A stretch of DNA of 64,000 nt from a virus, in IMG/VR virus record IMGVR_UViG_3300037200_000088, positions 1-64,000 of that record. One strand, given 5' to 3'. Numbering within the stretch: the first letter of the stretch is position 1; every line of letters starts with the position of its first letter. A model generated the notes under the pieces. The model was given only the letters and a program-made list of their open reading frames with translations, was not told the DNA's origin and did not search any database. Position numbers and translations under genes: made by a program. Positions 1 through 6,694 of this stretch are shown piece by piece.

Positions 1-2
1 AG

Positions 3-368
3 ATCGCCACGCTACGGGGCGAGACGACTGAACGAGACGTAATGCTGGCTACAGCCCTCGTCGAAGCCGCCACGCTACGGGCCGCGCTGGAGAAGGCCAA
101 GCAGGCGTTCTTGCTTATCTTGGACGACGACTCCGATCCTGCCGCCTGGAGAGCAATCGACGAAGCACAAGCCGCCATCGCCGGCATGGCTTCGTCGCCC
201 GACCCGCGCGACGAAGCGCTGCGGTTGGCGGCACAGTCTCTGCAAGCCTTGCGCGACCATGTGCAGGCCGGAAGGATTATCGCCGCTTCAGGCGTAGCCA
301 TAGATATTTCCAAATGCGAGGTGGCCCTCGCCGCTCTCTCGAACCTCAAAGAGGGCCGCACGTCATGA
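3..368 (+). CDS. Hypothetical coiled-coil protein, 5' end cut by window edge
   Basis: The frame is open back to the left edge, so the gene probably starts outside the window. An internal ATG lies at 42. The visible part is Ala/Glu/Leu-rich (TLVEAATLRAALEKAK-like heptads) and looks like a short helical protein. It is the first of a chain of small plus-strand genes, and its TGA overlaps the next ATG (ATGA). No family is recognised. Confidence 0.55.
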   Translation: MATLRGETTERDVMLATALVEAATLRAALEKAKQAFLLILDDDSDPAAWRAIDEAQAAIAGMASSPDPRDEALRLAAQSLQALRDHVQAGRIIAASGVAIDISKCEVALAALSNLKEGRTS

Positions 369-742
369 GCGCCAACGAACCGAGCGAAGAGCGGGTCGAG
401 CGGGCGTGCCGCGCTATGTGCGAGGCCGATGGCGTAAATCCAGATGACGAGGGTTATTATCAAAGGGACGGGAAACCAATCATAGATGCCAGATGGAACT
501 CGTACGTGATCCCGGCCCGCGCGGCTTTGCTCGCCGACGCCCCGGAACTTGTCCAGGCGCGGATTGATGGGATGCGGGAGGGGGCGAGCGTCATCCGAGA
601 CAACGGTGTCAGGTATTCCAGAGACGGGACATCGCTTTGCCCGCGACCGGACGGGGACCGGTCGAGCATTCCATACGCCGAAGCGATTGAAGCCCGCATC
701 GCCGCCCTTCAGGCCAATCTCGATAAGGAGCGGGGAACATGA
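365..742 (+). CDS. Hypothetical small protein
   Basis: 125 aa beginning MSANEPSEERVERACRAM. The start at 365 is chosen because it forms an ATGA overlap with the preceding stop, and the same overlap occurs at its own end (739-742). The sequence is hydrophilic with no membrane segment. Proteins of this type (an N-terminal 'VERACRAMCEADG' helix, then a 'YVIPARAAL' stretch) are common accessory genes of alphaproteobacterial phages. The function is unknown. Confidence 0.6.
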   Translation: MSANEPSEERVERACRAMCEADGVNPDDEGYYQRDGKPIIDARWNSYVIPARAALLADAPELVQARIDGMREGASVIRDNGVRYSRDGTSLCPRPDGDRSSIPYAEAIEARIAALQANLDKERGT

Positions 743-999
743 GGACCGCCGACGAAATCCGCGCCGAGATAGAGCACTGGAAAATGCGTGGCGGCGGCCA
801 TCTCCTGCGCAAGCTACTGGAGCGCGGGTGTTTGCTTGTTCCGACGCATATCTCGTGGCGTCGCGCCGATCAGCTTGTCCGCATTGGGCTATGCACGCTG
901 TACCCATTTCATCAACGCTGGCAGGGCAGACTTGATTTGAGCGCCGCTGGGCGTGACGCACTCGCCCCGCCGCCAGTCCAAGGGGAGGGCGTGAAGTGA
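739..999 (+). CDS. Hypothetical small protein
   Basis: 86 aa, starting in an ATGA overlap with the upstream gene. It has a basic helical N-terminus (EIRAEIEHWKMRGGGHLLRK) and a 'WRRADQLVRIGLCT' segment followed by 'RLDLSAAGRDAL', which resembles a small winged-helix-like fold. That is only an impression. It belongs to the plus-strand mini-gene operon. Confidence 0.55.
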   Translation: MRTADEIRAEIEHWKMRGGGHLLRKLLERGCLLVPTHISWRRADQLVRIGLCTLYPFHQRWQGRLDLSAAGRDALAPPPVQGEGVK

Positions 1000-1217
1000 T
1001 CGTTACCTTTAGCGAGCCGGCGCGGCTAAACGATCGCGGCCAATGCTGCGGTCGAAAGCCGCTCGATTACAAGACCGGCAACTTCGCGCCCGGCGGACCT
1101 CACAAGTTCTGCGATCGATGCTCGCGCGCGTTTGATCGGGACACTGGCGAGCAAATCCCTAACTGGGCGTATCAGGCGACCGAGGGCGGCTTTCTTCGCA
1201 GGAACCCGGGCGCATGA
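996..1217 (+). CDS. Small Cys-rich protein, possible zinc binder
   Basis: 73 aa from a GTG start that overlaps the upstream stop (GTGA). Two cysteine pairs, 'QCCGRK' near residue 17 and 'FCDRCSRAF' near residue 40, could bind one zinc ion. The role is unknown. The stop overlaps the next ATG at 1214. Confidence 0.55.
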   Translation: MIVTFSEPARLNDRGQCCGRKPLDYKTGNFAPGGPHKFCDRCSRAFDRDTGEQIPNWAYQATEGGFLRRNPGA

Positions 1218-1267
1218 CCGATCCCCGCCGCGTCTACAGCATCAATGAAGCCGCAGAGGCGATATGA
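1214..1267 (+). CDS. 17-residue mini-ORF resembling the start of an excisionase
   Basis: Reads MTDPRRVYSINEAAEAI and is joined by ATGA overlaps to the genes on both sides. 'YSINEAAEAI' matches the first HTH helix of the next gene ('LTIAEAAAAL'). It is either the stub of a duplicated, truncated excisionase-like gene or a short leader peptide. Confidence 0.35.
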   Translation: MTDPRRVYSINEAAEAI

Positions 1268-1473
1268 CCCTTCCCCCCGAGGCCCAAGCTTTGACGATCG
1301 CAGAGGCGGCGGCGGCGCTCCAGGTCAGCGAGCGAACGATCAAGCGATATCGCGCAACCGGCGTGCTGCCCGCGTCCAAGCGACTGGGCGTCGCGCGGAT
1401 TCCCGTCTCAGCTATTTCTGCACTGCTGGCCGGCGAAGAGGCACAACCGAAGCGCCATGCTGGCCGTCGATAA
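1264..1473 (+). CDS. Excisionase/AlpA-like HTH DNA-binding protein
   Basis: 69 aa. Residues about 10-60 (LTIAEAAAALQVSERTIKR, then a 'GVLPASKRLGVARIPVSAI' wing) fit the HTH_17/MerR-like excisionase fold. Members bind DNA at attachment sites or promoters as recombination directionality factors or regulators. The gene converges on, and overlaps at its 3' end, an integrase remnant on the minus strand, which fits an old integration module. Confidence 0.7.
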   Translation: MTLPPEAQALTIAEAAAALQVSERTIKRYRATGVLPASKRLGVARIPVSAISALLAGEEAQPKRHAGRR

Positions 1474-1765
1474 AATTGGCCCAGGCCCTCATGAGCTCGC
1501 GGCGCCGGTCGAGCGCATCGCCGCGGCGATACGCGGCCTCGGTCTGGTCGCCGAGCGAATGGGCGAGCGCGGCCTCGGCGAGATCACGGGGGAAGGACGT
1601 GGCCTCCCAAACCCAATCGCGAAAAGAGGAGCGGAAGCCATGCGCGGTATAGACGAGCTTACGGCGCCGCATAAACATCGTCAGCGACATATCGCTGATC
1701 GGCGTGCGGGGCTTGCGCCCGGGAAAGACCAGCGGCGAGCGTGGGTGTCTGCCTGGACTATGATT
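1412..1765 (-). pseudogene. C-terminal remnant of a P4-type tyrosine integrase
   Basis: The frame is open from a TGA at 1766-1768. It carries 'PLVFPGRKPRTPISDM', 'TAHGFRSSFRDW', 'EAALAHSLGD' and 'AAYRRGD', the order seen in the C-terminal catalytic half of P4-family integrases, with the His-x-x-Arg, His and candidate nucleophile Tyr still present. The N-terminal arm-binding and core domains and the first catalytic Arg are missing, and no upstream part is found. It is therefore a truncated, presumably inactive gene. A methionine at 1690 could start a 92-aa fragment. Confidence 0.8.
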
Positions 1766-1796
1766 TCAAGCCGCTTGAGCTAAAGGGGTGAGGCCC

Positions 1797-2090
1797 ATGA
1801 AAGCCGGGGAGATCGTGACCGATGACATGGTCGAGAAGGCGTCAAATGCGTGGATGATCGCGCCTCTTAGCTCCGACCGATTCCGCGCCGCGCTCGCCGC
1901 CGTCGCGCCCCTCTTCGCCGAGCAGTTCGCGAAGGTTGCGGAACTCGACGTCGATTGGGTGAACTTCGGCAAGCGCGACATCCCTCAGTGGGACGGCGGC
2001 CCAGACGCGGTGCGAGATTACCGATTAGGGATTGTCGCCGGCCGCGCGATTGCCACCGCCATCCGCACCGCAGGAGCCTCCAATGACTGA
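1797..2090 (+). CDS. Hypothetical protein
   Basis: 97 aa. ATG 1797 is preferred over GTG 1788 because the AGGGG/GGTGAGG-like ribosome site lies just before it. It begins MKAGEIVTDDMVEKASNAWM, followed by 'FRAALAAVAPLFAEQ', a pattern common in small phage accessory proteins of Hyphomicrobiales. Function unknown. Its end overlaps the next gene by 8 nt. Confidence 0.6.
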   Translation: MKAGEIVTDDMVEKASNAWMIAPLSSDRFRAALAAVAPLFAEQFAKVAELDVDWVNFGKRDIPQWDGGPDAVRDYRLGIVAGRAIATAIRTAGASND

Positions 2091-2388
2091 CCAACCCGAC
2101 ATCGAAGCTATCGCGTTGCGGCTGAAAGAGGCGGCAGGCACGCTCACAAGCACATTCCCGTCCGCCCCGCTCGCGAACGACGTCCTCGCTCTTATTAAGG
2201 CATACGAGGGGGCGAAGCGGGATTTGGCTCGGACAGAGAGCGTAAGGCAGATGATGTTGGACGAATGGGACATCATGCGCGCCCGTCTTGCGGAAGTAGA
2301 GGGGGAACGGGACGCGGCGCGGGCGGATTTTGAGCTCTACCGCAGAAACACGGAAAAGCCGTTTCTCAACAAAGGGGATACCCCATGA
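2083..2388 (+). CDS. Hypothetical coiled-coil protein
   Basis: 101 aa starting MTDQPDIEAIALRLKEAAG. Two helical stretches, including 'RARLAEVEGERDAARADFEL', predict a short coiled coil. It overlaps both neighbours by a few bases, so it is probably co-translated. Function unknown. Confidence 0.6.
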   Translation: MTDQPDIEAIALRLKEAAGTLTSTFPSAPLANDVLALIKAYEGAKRDLARTESVRQMMLDEWDIMRARLAEVEGERDAARADFELYRRNTEKPFLNKGDTP

Positions 2389-2573
2389 CCAAGCTTGACA
2401 TGAAATCGAGCATCGAAGTCGACAAGGATGAAATCGAGCTTTTGTTGGTAGCCTTGGCGGCCTTCGTTGACGACCGTTGCACAGGGAGCGAGGGCGACGA
2501 CGCGAAGGCCCTCGCGGCTAAGCTCGAATCCATCCTCGCCGAAGCGCCAGAAACGACGATAGGCTCCCGATGA
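2385..2573 (+). CDS. Hypothetical small acidic protein
   Basis: 62 aa, MTKLDMKSSIEVDKDEIELL. The ATGA overlap with the upstream stop fixes the start. It is acidic and helical with no recognisable domain. Confidence 0.55.
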   Translation: MTKLDMKSSIEVDKDEIELLLVALAAFVDDRCTGSEGDDAKALAAKLESILAEAPETTIGSR

Positions 2574-2610
2574 TATGCCCGCTACTAAAATAACAGGATA
2601 GGAGAGAACA

Positions 2611-2766
2611 ATGCATGGAATTGAGCTTTATGAAGCAGCGTTGCTAATTGTGCTAGCAGCTATAGTCTTGTGTATCAGAATTCATCTTGCAATTAAATTT
2701 GTTAATTCCAAGCCTCTCTTTGAGGAAACCCCGCCAGAAACGCCAAAAAGCGCCAGCCAGCCCTAG
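2611..2766 (+). CDS. Small single-pass membrane protein
   Basis: 51 aa, MHGIELYEAALLIVLAAIVL at the N-terminus: one hydrophobic span (residues about 8-30), then a short Pro/Ser-rich tail. It is preceded by a good ribosome site (GGAGAG, 10 nt upstream). This stretch is more AT-rich than its surroundings. Function unknown. Confidence 0.5.
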   Translation: MHGIELYEAALLIVLAAIVLCIRIHLAIKFVNSKPLFEETPPETPKSASQP

Positions 2767-2831
2767 GGCCAGCCGGCGCGAAAGTGAGTAGTTTGTGAGC
2801 TGTTTCTGAGCGGTTTGGAGGTCAGTCGGCG

Positions 2832-2912
2832 ATGGTTCTCCGGAAAACAAAAAAGTCCGCCGGAACGCCAACTAAGGCGCGCCGGCGGCTGGATGAGGAG
2901 ATGGGAAGATGA
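2832..2912 (+). CDS. 26-residue basic peptide
   Basis: Reads MVLRKTKKSAGTPTKARRRL and a short acidic end. It is strongly basic, has a GGAGG-like site upstream, and its TGA overlaps the ATG of the next gene (2909). It may be a real small protein or a coupling leader for the downstream gene. Confidence 0.35.
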   Translation: MVLRKTKKSAGTPTKARRRLDEEMGR

Positions 2913-3262
2913 GCATGTCGGTTGACGAGAAAACGGTCCGCGAACGCATCGAGGCCCGAGAATACGATACCAAAATTCCTTACGAGTTTGTGGCGACGCC
3001 GGCCAACGACGATATGACCGTCCGGCAAGCCCTCGAGCACGAGGCCGAGCAGAAGCGGCTGCGCTCAGAACATTCTGCGCGGCGGCGCGCCGACGATAGG
3101 CGCCTTGAGGAAAAATTCAGGGCAGATCTTGCGGCACAGCACCGGATAACCGGCCACCCGAAAGAGGAAAGGGTCTGGGAAATGGCGTGGGAACGCGGCC
3201 ATTCCTACGGCTGGTTGGAAATCGCTTCGGAATATGAGGACCTCGCGGAACTGGCTCGCTGA
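2909..3262 (+). CDS. Hypothetical charged protein
   Basis: 117 aa, charged and helical (VRQALEHEAEQKRLRSEHSA). The C-terminus 'EERVWEMAWERGHSYGW...YEDLAEL' resembles small phage proteins of unknown function. It is the last plus-strand gene; the next gene (3304) converges on it. Confidence 0.6.
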   Translation: MSMSVDEKTVRERIEAREYDTKIPYEFVATPANDDMTVRQALEHEAEQKRLRSEHSARRRADDRRLEEKFRADLAAQHRITGHPKEERVWEMAWERGHSYGWLEIASEYEDLAELAR

Positions 3263-3303
3263 TCACCCCCTCGGTATCCACCGCACGTAGAGAGCGGTCC
3301 CCG

Positions 3304-3618
3304 TCAGTGATTTCTTTCCTCTTCCGGCGGTAGTTTAGGAGGAAAAGGGTCTTGGCGACCCTCCAGCCGCCTGACGATATCCAAGATGGATTCCGTGTGA
3401 TCCTCAACTCGCGTCAGACGCGTTTCGTTGGCCGAGCCCGTCTGCTGGATTTTCTCTATGCTCTGGTTCGTGTGAACGCCATCCTGCTCCAAATAGCTGA
3501 TCCGGCTGTCGAGCTTAGACGCATACCATATGCCCAGCCCCGCGTTGAGTGCGAGCCCCAGCATGAGTCCGATCGGGACCTTCTTGTCGAGGTGCCAGTT
3601 CCCGTCGTCGGCGTCCAT
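3304..3618 (-). CDS. Small membrane-anchored coiled-coil protein, holin-like size
   Basis: 104 aa from ATG 3618 (ribosome site AGGAAAAAAGG). An alternative GTG at 3687 with AGGGGA before it would add 23 residues. One membrane span (about residues 13-32, 'VPIGLMLGLALNAGLGIWYA') is followed by a coiled coil with 'LEQDGVHTNQSIEKIQ'. Its position near the 3' end of the lysis region would suit a holin or an envelope-anchored lysis accessory, but no family is certain. Confidence 0.55.
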   Translation of the reverse strand: MDADDGNWHLDKKVPIGLMLGLALNAGLGIWYASKLDSRISYLEQDGVHTNQSIEKIQQTGSANETRLTRVEDHTESILDIVRRLEGRQDPFPPKLPPEEERNH

Positions 3619-3729
3619 GACCTTTTTTCCTAGCAGTCCTGGTGAGGCCCGCGATATACCAACTTCTGGTGAATCCATAGGTTTCACACGTTCCCCTGAG
3701 AGAAAATCAAATTGAGGTTTTCGGAGAGG

Positions 3730-3816
3730 CTAATCAGGGTAGTCGCCGACGAAATCGCAGAGCAGCCATATGACGACGAACAGCCCCGCGCCAGTGAGCG
3801 ACCCGAGATATGCCAC
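3730..3816 (-). CDS. Candidate 28-residue membrane peptide
   Basis: From GTG 3816, in a different frame from the overlapping 62-aa ORF, the sequence 'VAYLGSLTGAGLFVVIWLLC' forms a clear transmembrane segment ending DFVGDYPD. Either it is a tiny membrane protein or it is the true C-terminus of the 3734-3922 gene after a frameshift. Confidence 0.3.
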   Translation of the reverse strand: MAYLGSLTGAGLFVVIWLLCDFVGDYPD

Positions 3817-3922
3817 GCCCGACCGCTCCGTTATTTCTGAAGAAATCCATGCTGGACCATACGATGACGAGAAGCACGCCCGCAGTAAACGTCCCAGCCA
3901 TGGCCTCAAAATAGACCATCAT
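3734..3922 (-). CDS. Small membrane protein, possibly frameshifted
   Basis: 62 aa. Residues about 10-27 ('TFTAGVLLVIVWSSMDFF') form one membrane span. The Arg-rich tail after it looks unlike coding sequence, while a second hydrophobic span appears in another frame (3730-3816). This suggests a two-span protein broken by a frameshift, or two overlapping tiny genes. The start overlaps the stop of the glycosyltransferase by 4 nt. Confidence 0.4.
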   Translation of the reverse strand: MMVYFEAMAGTFTAGVLLVIVWSSMDFFRNNGAVGRGISRVAHWRGAVRRHMAALRFRRRLP

Positions 3923-4647
3923 GCGCGATAGTCCCTGTGAGACAAGGTGATGGGTCTTCCCAGAAAGTGTATGCTGAAATAATTCAGAGAATACAGGAAG
4001 GCGGTTTTCAAGTAACCGCCTCGATTAAAACGCCTGGCGCTAGAGTTGCACCAGAGAGCGGGCAGAAACTTGACCTTCCCGACCCTGGATAAGCGCAATC
4101 CCGTGAGCGTATCTTCGCCAAAAAAATCAACTTCCAGCGGAAAGCCGCCAACAGCAAGCAACGCTGAACGTTTCAGGACGAAGTTTCCGCCTTGAAGCGA
4201 TACCCCGATGTAGCGATGTGCGAGCCGCTGAGCCCAAGTGAACGCCGCTCCCGCTGCCTTGGCGATCGGACCCTGCTGATCGAACCAGACCGGGCCGGAG
4301 ATCGCGACGCACTGCGGATCGTCAGTCAAAGCCGAAAGGTTATCGAGCCACGCCGGCGGAATGCGGTTGTCAGCGTCTATGAACGCTTGCGTGCCGTGCC
4401 GTGCGGCCAGCATTCCCGCCTGTCGCGCCCGGGTAAGGCCCCGCTCTTTGCAGGTGATCACCCGCGCCCCGTGCAAAATGGCCAGCAAAGCGCTTTGATC
4501 CGCGCTGCCGTTATCAACCACGATCATCTCGTACTCGAAATCCTCGTGGTCTTTGGCGTACGTGAAGGCGGCGATCTGGATTGCGATCAGGCACGACGGG
4601 AGCAAAAGCTCTTCATCCAGGCACGGGACAATGAAGCTTACACGCAC
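3919..4647 (-). CDS. Glycosyltransferase family 2
   Basis: 242 aa, a complete GT-A catalytic domain. It starts 'MRVSFIVPCLDEE', has 'IVVDNGSAD' at about residues 42-50 and the metal-binding DAD at 91-93, then 'GGNFVLKRSALLAVGGF' and 'GEDTLTGLRLSRVGKV', the acceptor-side elements of GT2 enzymes. It should transfer a sugar from a nucleotide-sugar in the cytoplasm. Targets could be host surface glycans (superinfection exclusion) or phage DNA or protein. It lies beside lysis genes, and a second glycosyltransferase is at 9011-9955. Confidence 0.85.
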   Translation of the reverse strand: MRVSFIVPCLDEELLLPSCLIAIQIAAFTYAKDHEDFEYEMIVVDNGSADQSALLAILHGARVITCKERGLTRARQAGMLAARHGTQAFIDADNRIPPAWLDNLSALTDDPQCVAISGPVWFDQQGPIAKAAGAAFTWAQRLAHRYIGVSLQGGNFVLKRSALLAVGGFPLEVDFFGEDTLTGLRLSRVGKVKFLPALWCNSSARRFNRGGYLKTAFLYSLNYFSIHFLGRPITLSHRDYRA

Positions 4648-4648
4648 G

Positions 4649-5452
4649 TCAATGCGTCATCGCGTGCAGCAATCCTGCGATTCCGCCAACCATGCCGACG
4701 AACCCGAATACGACGGCGGTGATAGAGACGTTTTTGGCGAAACCGTCGGCCGCCTGTTGGGTTCGGCCGGTGCCTATGTTCGCGCCGGCCGAGAGGCGAT
4801 CAATGGCCGTCGCCATTTCCGCAAGAGCGCGCGCGGTTGCTGGATCTGAAACGCTGCTTCGCCCTTCGTTGGCCAGCACGCGCTCTTTGAGGTCGCTGAT
4901 CTTGTCATCGGTGTTTTTGACGATCGATTTTACGCTGTCGGCGAGCTGATCGATTTGCTTGGTGAAGGCGGTTTCGCTTTTGGTGATCGAGAGCGCGTTG
5001 GACTTGTTCTGCTCTCCGACTGCCTCTTTCGCTGCTGCAAAGGCCGCGTCAACCGCGCTCTTGACGTCGCGCGCCGCCTTTTCGGTCTGGATATCGCTGA
5101 GCTGAAAACGTTCGTTGACCGTCGTCTTGAAAACGCTGACGGTCTCGGCAAGCGCAGCGAGCTTGATTTCGGTCTGAGAATACCTGCCCTCGACATGCTC
5201 CAGCAAGCGTGCCCGCTTGGCCTCGTTGAACTCACCGGCGGTTTGGAGCGCCTTATCGAGCGCGGTCGGGACGCGGGTCAGGTTTTCGCTGAAAATCTCT
5301 GTCGCTTTGTCGATCGCGTCAAAGCGCGCCACGACGGTGTCCTTGAATGCGGCGATGGAGTCCTTAATGAGCGCTACGGTCGCGAGTGTCGGGTCGGGAT
5401 CAGGACGGCGCATGCGCGCTTCGTTGGTCTCGGGTACTTCAGAGGTTAGCAC
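4649..5452 (-). CDS. Coiled-coil protein with C-terminal membrane anchor
   Basis: 267 aa from GTG 5452, overlapping the endonuclease stop by 14 nt; ATG 5413 is an alternative. Most of the length is heptad-rich coiled coil, and residues about 240-265 ('NVSITAVVFGFVGMVGGIAG') form a membrane anchor. Family not identified. The topology suggests an inner-membrane-tethered rod, possibly linked to lysis. Confidence 0.6.
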   Translation of the reverse strand: MLTSEVPETNEARMRRPDPDPTLATVALIKDSIAAFKDTVVARFDAIDKATEIFSENLTRVPTALDKALQTAGEFNEAKRARLLEHVEGRYSQTEIKLAALAETVSVFKTTVNERFQLSDIQTEKAARDVKSAVDAAFAAAKEAVGEQNKSNALSITKSETAFTKQIDQLADSVKSIVKNTDDKISDLKERVLANEGRSSVSDPATARALAEMATAIDRLSAGANIGTGRTQQAADGFAKNVSITAVVFGFVGMVGGIAGLLHAMTH

Positions 5453-6149
5453 TTATCGAGCCCGTCAAAAGCCTCTGTTTCTCACGCCAGGCCACTCCGG
5501 CCGCCTGCACCTTCGCAATATGCTCTGGCGTTTTCTTGTGTGCGCTCATCTTGGCGCGGGTCTCAGGTGATCGTTTGATTCCCACTAGCGCGGCGCTCCT
5601 TTTGGCTCGAGCCTTTGGGTCAGACATGATCTTCCGTTGCGCTTGGCTTAATTGCTCTCGGTGGCCATCGGATAGCGCGCGGCCTTTGTTCTTTTCCAAC
5701 GCTTTCGCTCGCGTGACGTCGCTGGGGATTCGCCCTTTAAGCGCCTTACTCAAATTGTTTCTGTGACTAGCGGATTTTATGTGACCCGTGAGAGACTTGC
5801 TCAGGTTCGCGCGATGGGCGGCAGACGCGATCAGGCCAAACGATCCTTCCCCGCCGTCGGTGAGATTGCATAGCGATCCGGTCTGACTATTGACCCTACC
5901 GAAGTGCGCGATCAGCGCCATCTCGGTCTCAAACGCCTCGGGCTCAGTCAGATTTTCTCTGACAGTCACAAAAGAAATAGGCCCGTGCTTTTTGACTATG
6001 TTGTTCATGTGCGGATTATGGTGCGTGCCGCGCGCGGCCTCTCTGTTGTGGAACATGATCCGGCGTCGTTGCCCCTTTCCCACGTAACACGGCTCATCGG
6101 TCCTCGGATGGAAGCCAACGTAGACGTAGAATTTTTGTTCATCGCGCAT
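5439..6149 (-). CDS. GIY-YIG homing endonuclease with NUMOD3 repeats
   Basis: 236 aa from ATG 6149. The N-terminal GIY-YIG nuclease has 'FYVYVGF' near residue 7 and 'CYVGKGQRRR' near 21, with the conserved Glu-containing 'NLTEPEAFETEMALI' near 70. The rest is a series of 'S.ETRAKMSAHKKTPEHIAK'-type NUMOD3 DNA-binding repeats. It is a free-standing selfish endonuclease, one of three similar ones here (also 32760 and 42886). A TATA-like box sits just upstream. Confidence 0.9.
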   Translation of the reverse strand: MRDEQKFYVYVGFHPRTDEPCYVGKGQRRRIMFHNREAARGTHHNPHMNNIVKKHGPISFVTVRENLTEPEAFETEMALIAHFGRVNSQTGSLCNLTDGGEGSFGLIASAAHRANLSKSLTGHIKSASHRNNLSKALKGRIPSDVTRAKALEKNKGRALSDGHREQLSQAQRKIMSDPKARAKRSAALVGIKRSPETRAKMSAHKKTPEHIAKVQAAGVAWREKQRLLTGSISANL

Positions 6150-6155
6150 GGTGCA

Positions 6156-6164
6156 ACTATAGCA
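6156..6164 (-). promoter_or_regulatory. Candidate extended -10 box for the homing endonuclease
   Basis: On the minus strand TGC-TATAGT ends 6 nt before the ATG at 6149. This is an extended -10 look-alike at a distance that would place the transcript start at or next to the start codon. Similar boxes precede the other free-standing homing endonuclease genes. Confidence 0.4.
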
Positions 6165-6190
6165 CAATCAACCGACGATTGCCTGACCCG

Positions 6191-6595
6191 TCACGACTGC
6201 CACATGGTGGAATGCCCGTCGCCCTGTATCCCGGTCGCTGCCGGCTGAAACATCCCGAGCCCACCGATCACCGTCGGCAGCCAGCTATCGGCCGCAGCAA
6301 GCCCCCCAGGGCCAGCGCTGAGCGCTGTGTCGAGTTCGGTCGCCCATGTGAAGCCTTGCGCGCCGAGCTCAGTCAGGATGCGCCCCGCGGCCCGTATAGC
6401 GCCGGGGTGAGCTTTGACCCACGCGTCGAGCGCGGCGATCTTTGGCTGCGCGGCTGTGAGCGCAGCCAATGCGTCCGCTTCTGACATGGGCGCTGCTGGC
6501 GGTAGCGGCAAATTCGCCGCGTAATCCGCTTCGGCCTGTTCGAACGCGCGCACGAGCGCCATGAGGTCAAAGCGCGTGGCTACGGAAGCAATCAT
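6191..6595 (-). CDS. Hypothetical phage protein
   Basis: 134 aa, with AGGAA as ribosome site. Ala-rich and helical ('ALVRAFEQAEADYAANLPLP', 'ALTAAQPKIAALDAWVKAHP'), with a Gly-rich end. No domain is recognised. It lies between the endonuclease and the plus-strand cassette. Confidence 0.55.
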   Translation of the reverse strand: MIASVATRFDLMALVRAFEQAEADYAANLPLPPAAPMSEADALAALTAAQPKIAALDAWVKAHPGAIRAAGRILTELGAQGFTWATELDTALSAGPGGLAAADSWLPTVIGGLGMFQPAATGIQGDGHSTMWQS

Positions 6596-6619
6596 TGCTT
6601 TTGAGTTCCTATTTGTCTC

Positions 6620-6648
6620 TTGACATTTTGTTTGATACGTGGGCTACT
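6620..6648 (+). promoter_or_regulatory. Sigma70-type promoter of the plus-strand cassette
   Basis: A perfect -35 hexamer TTGACA (6620-6625), a 17-nt spacer, and GCTACT (6643-6648) as a plausible -10, with the downstream start codon at 6695. The local sequence is AT-rich. It faces away from the flanking leftward genes and would drive only the 6695-8385 cassette. Confidence 0.55.
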
Positions 6649-6694
6649 CACTTCAGCCGCGCGCCTCGGCGGTATCTGGGGCTGGAGAGATAGC

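Noticed and set aside
1-42. End of a separate upstream gene (TAA at 40-42)
   Set aside because: Only 13 codons visible with no recognisable sequence; the frame of the 42-368 gene is also open to the edge and more coding-like.
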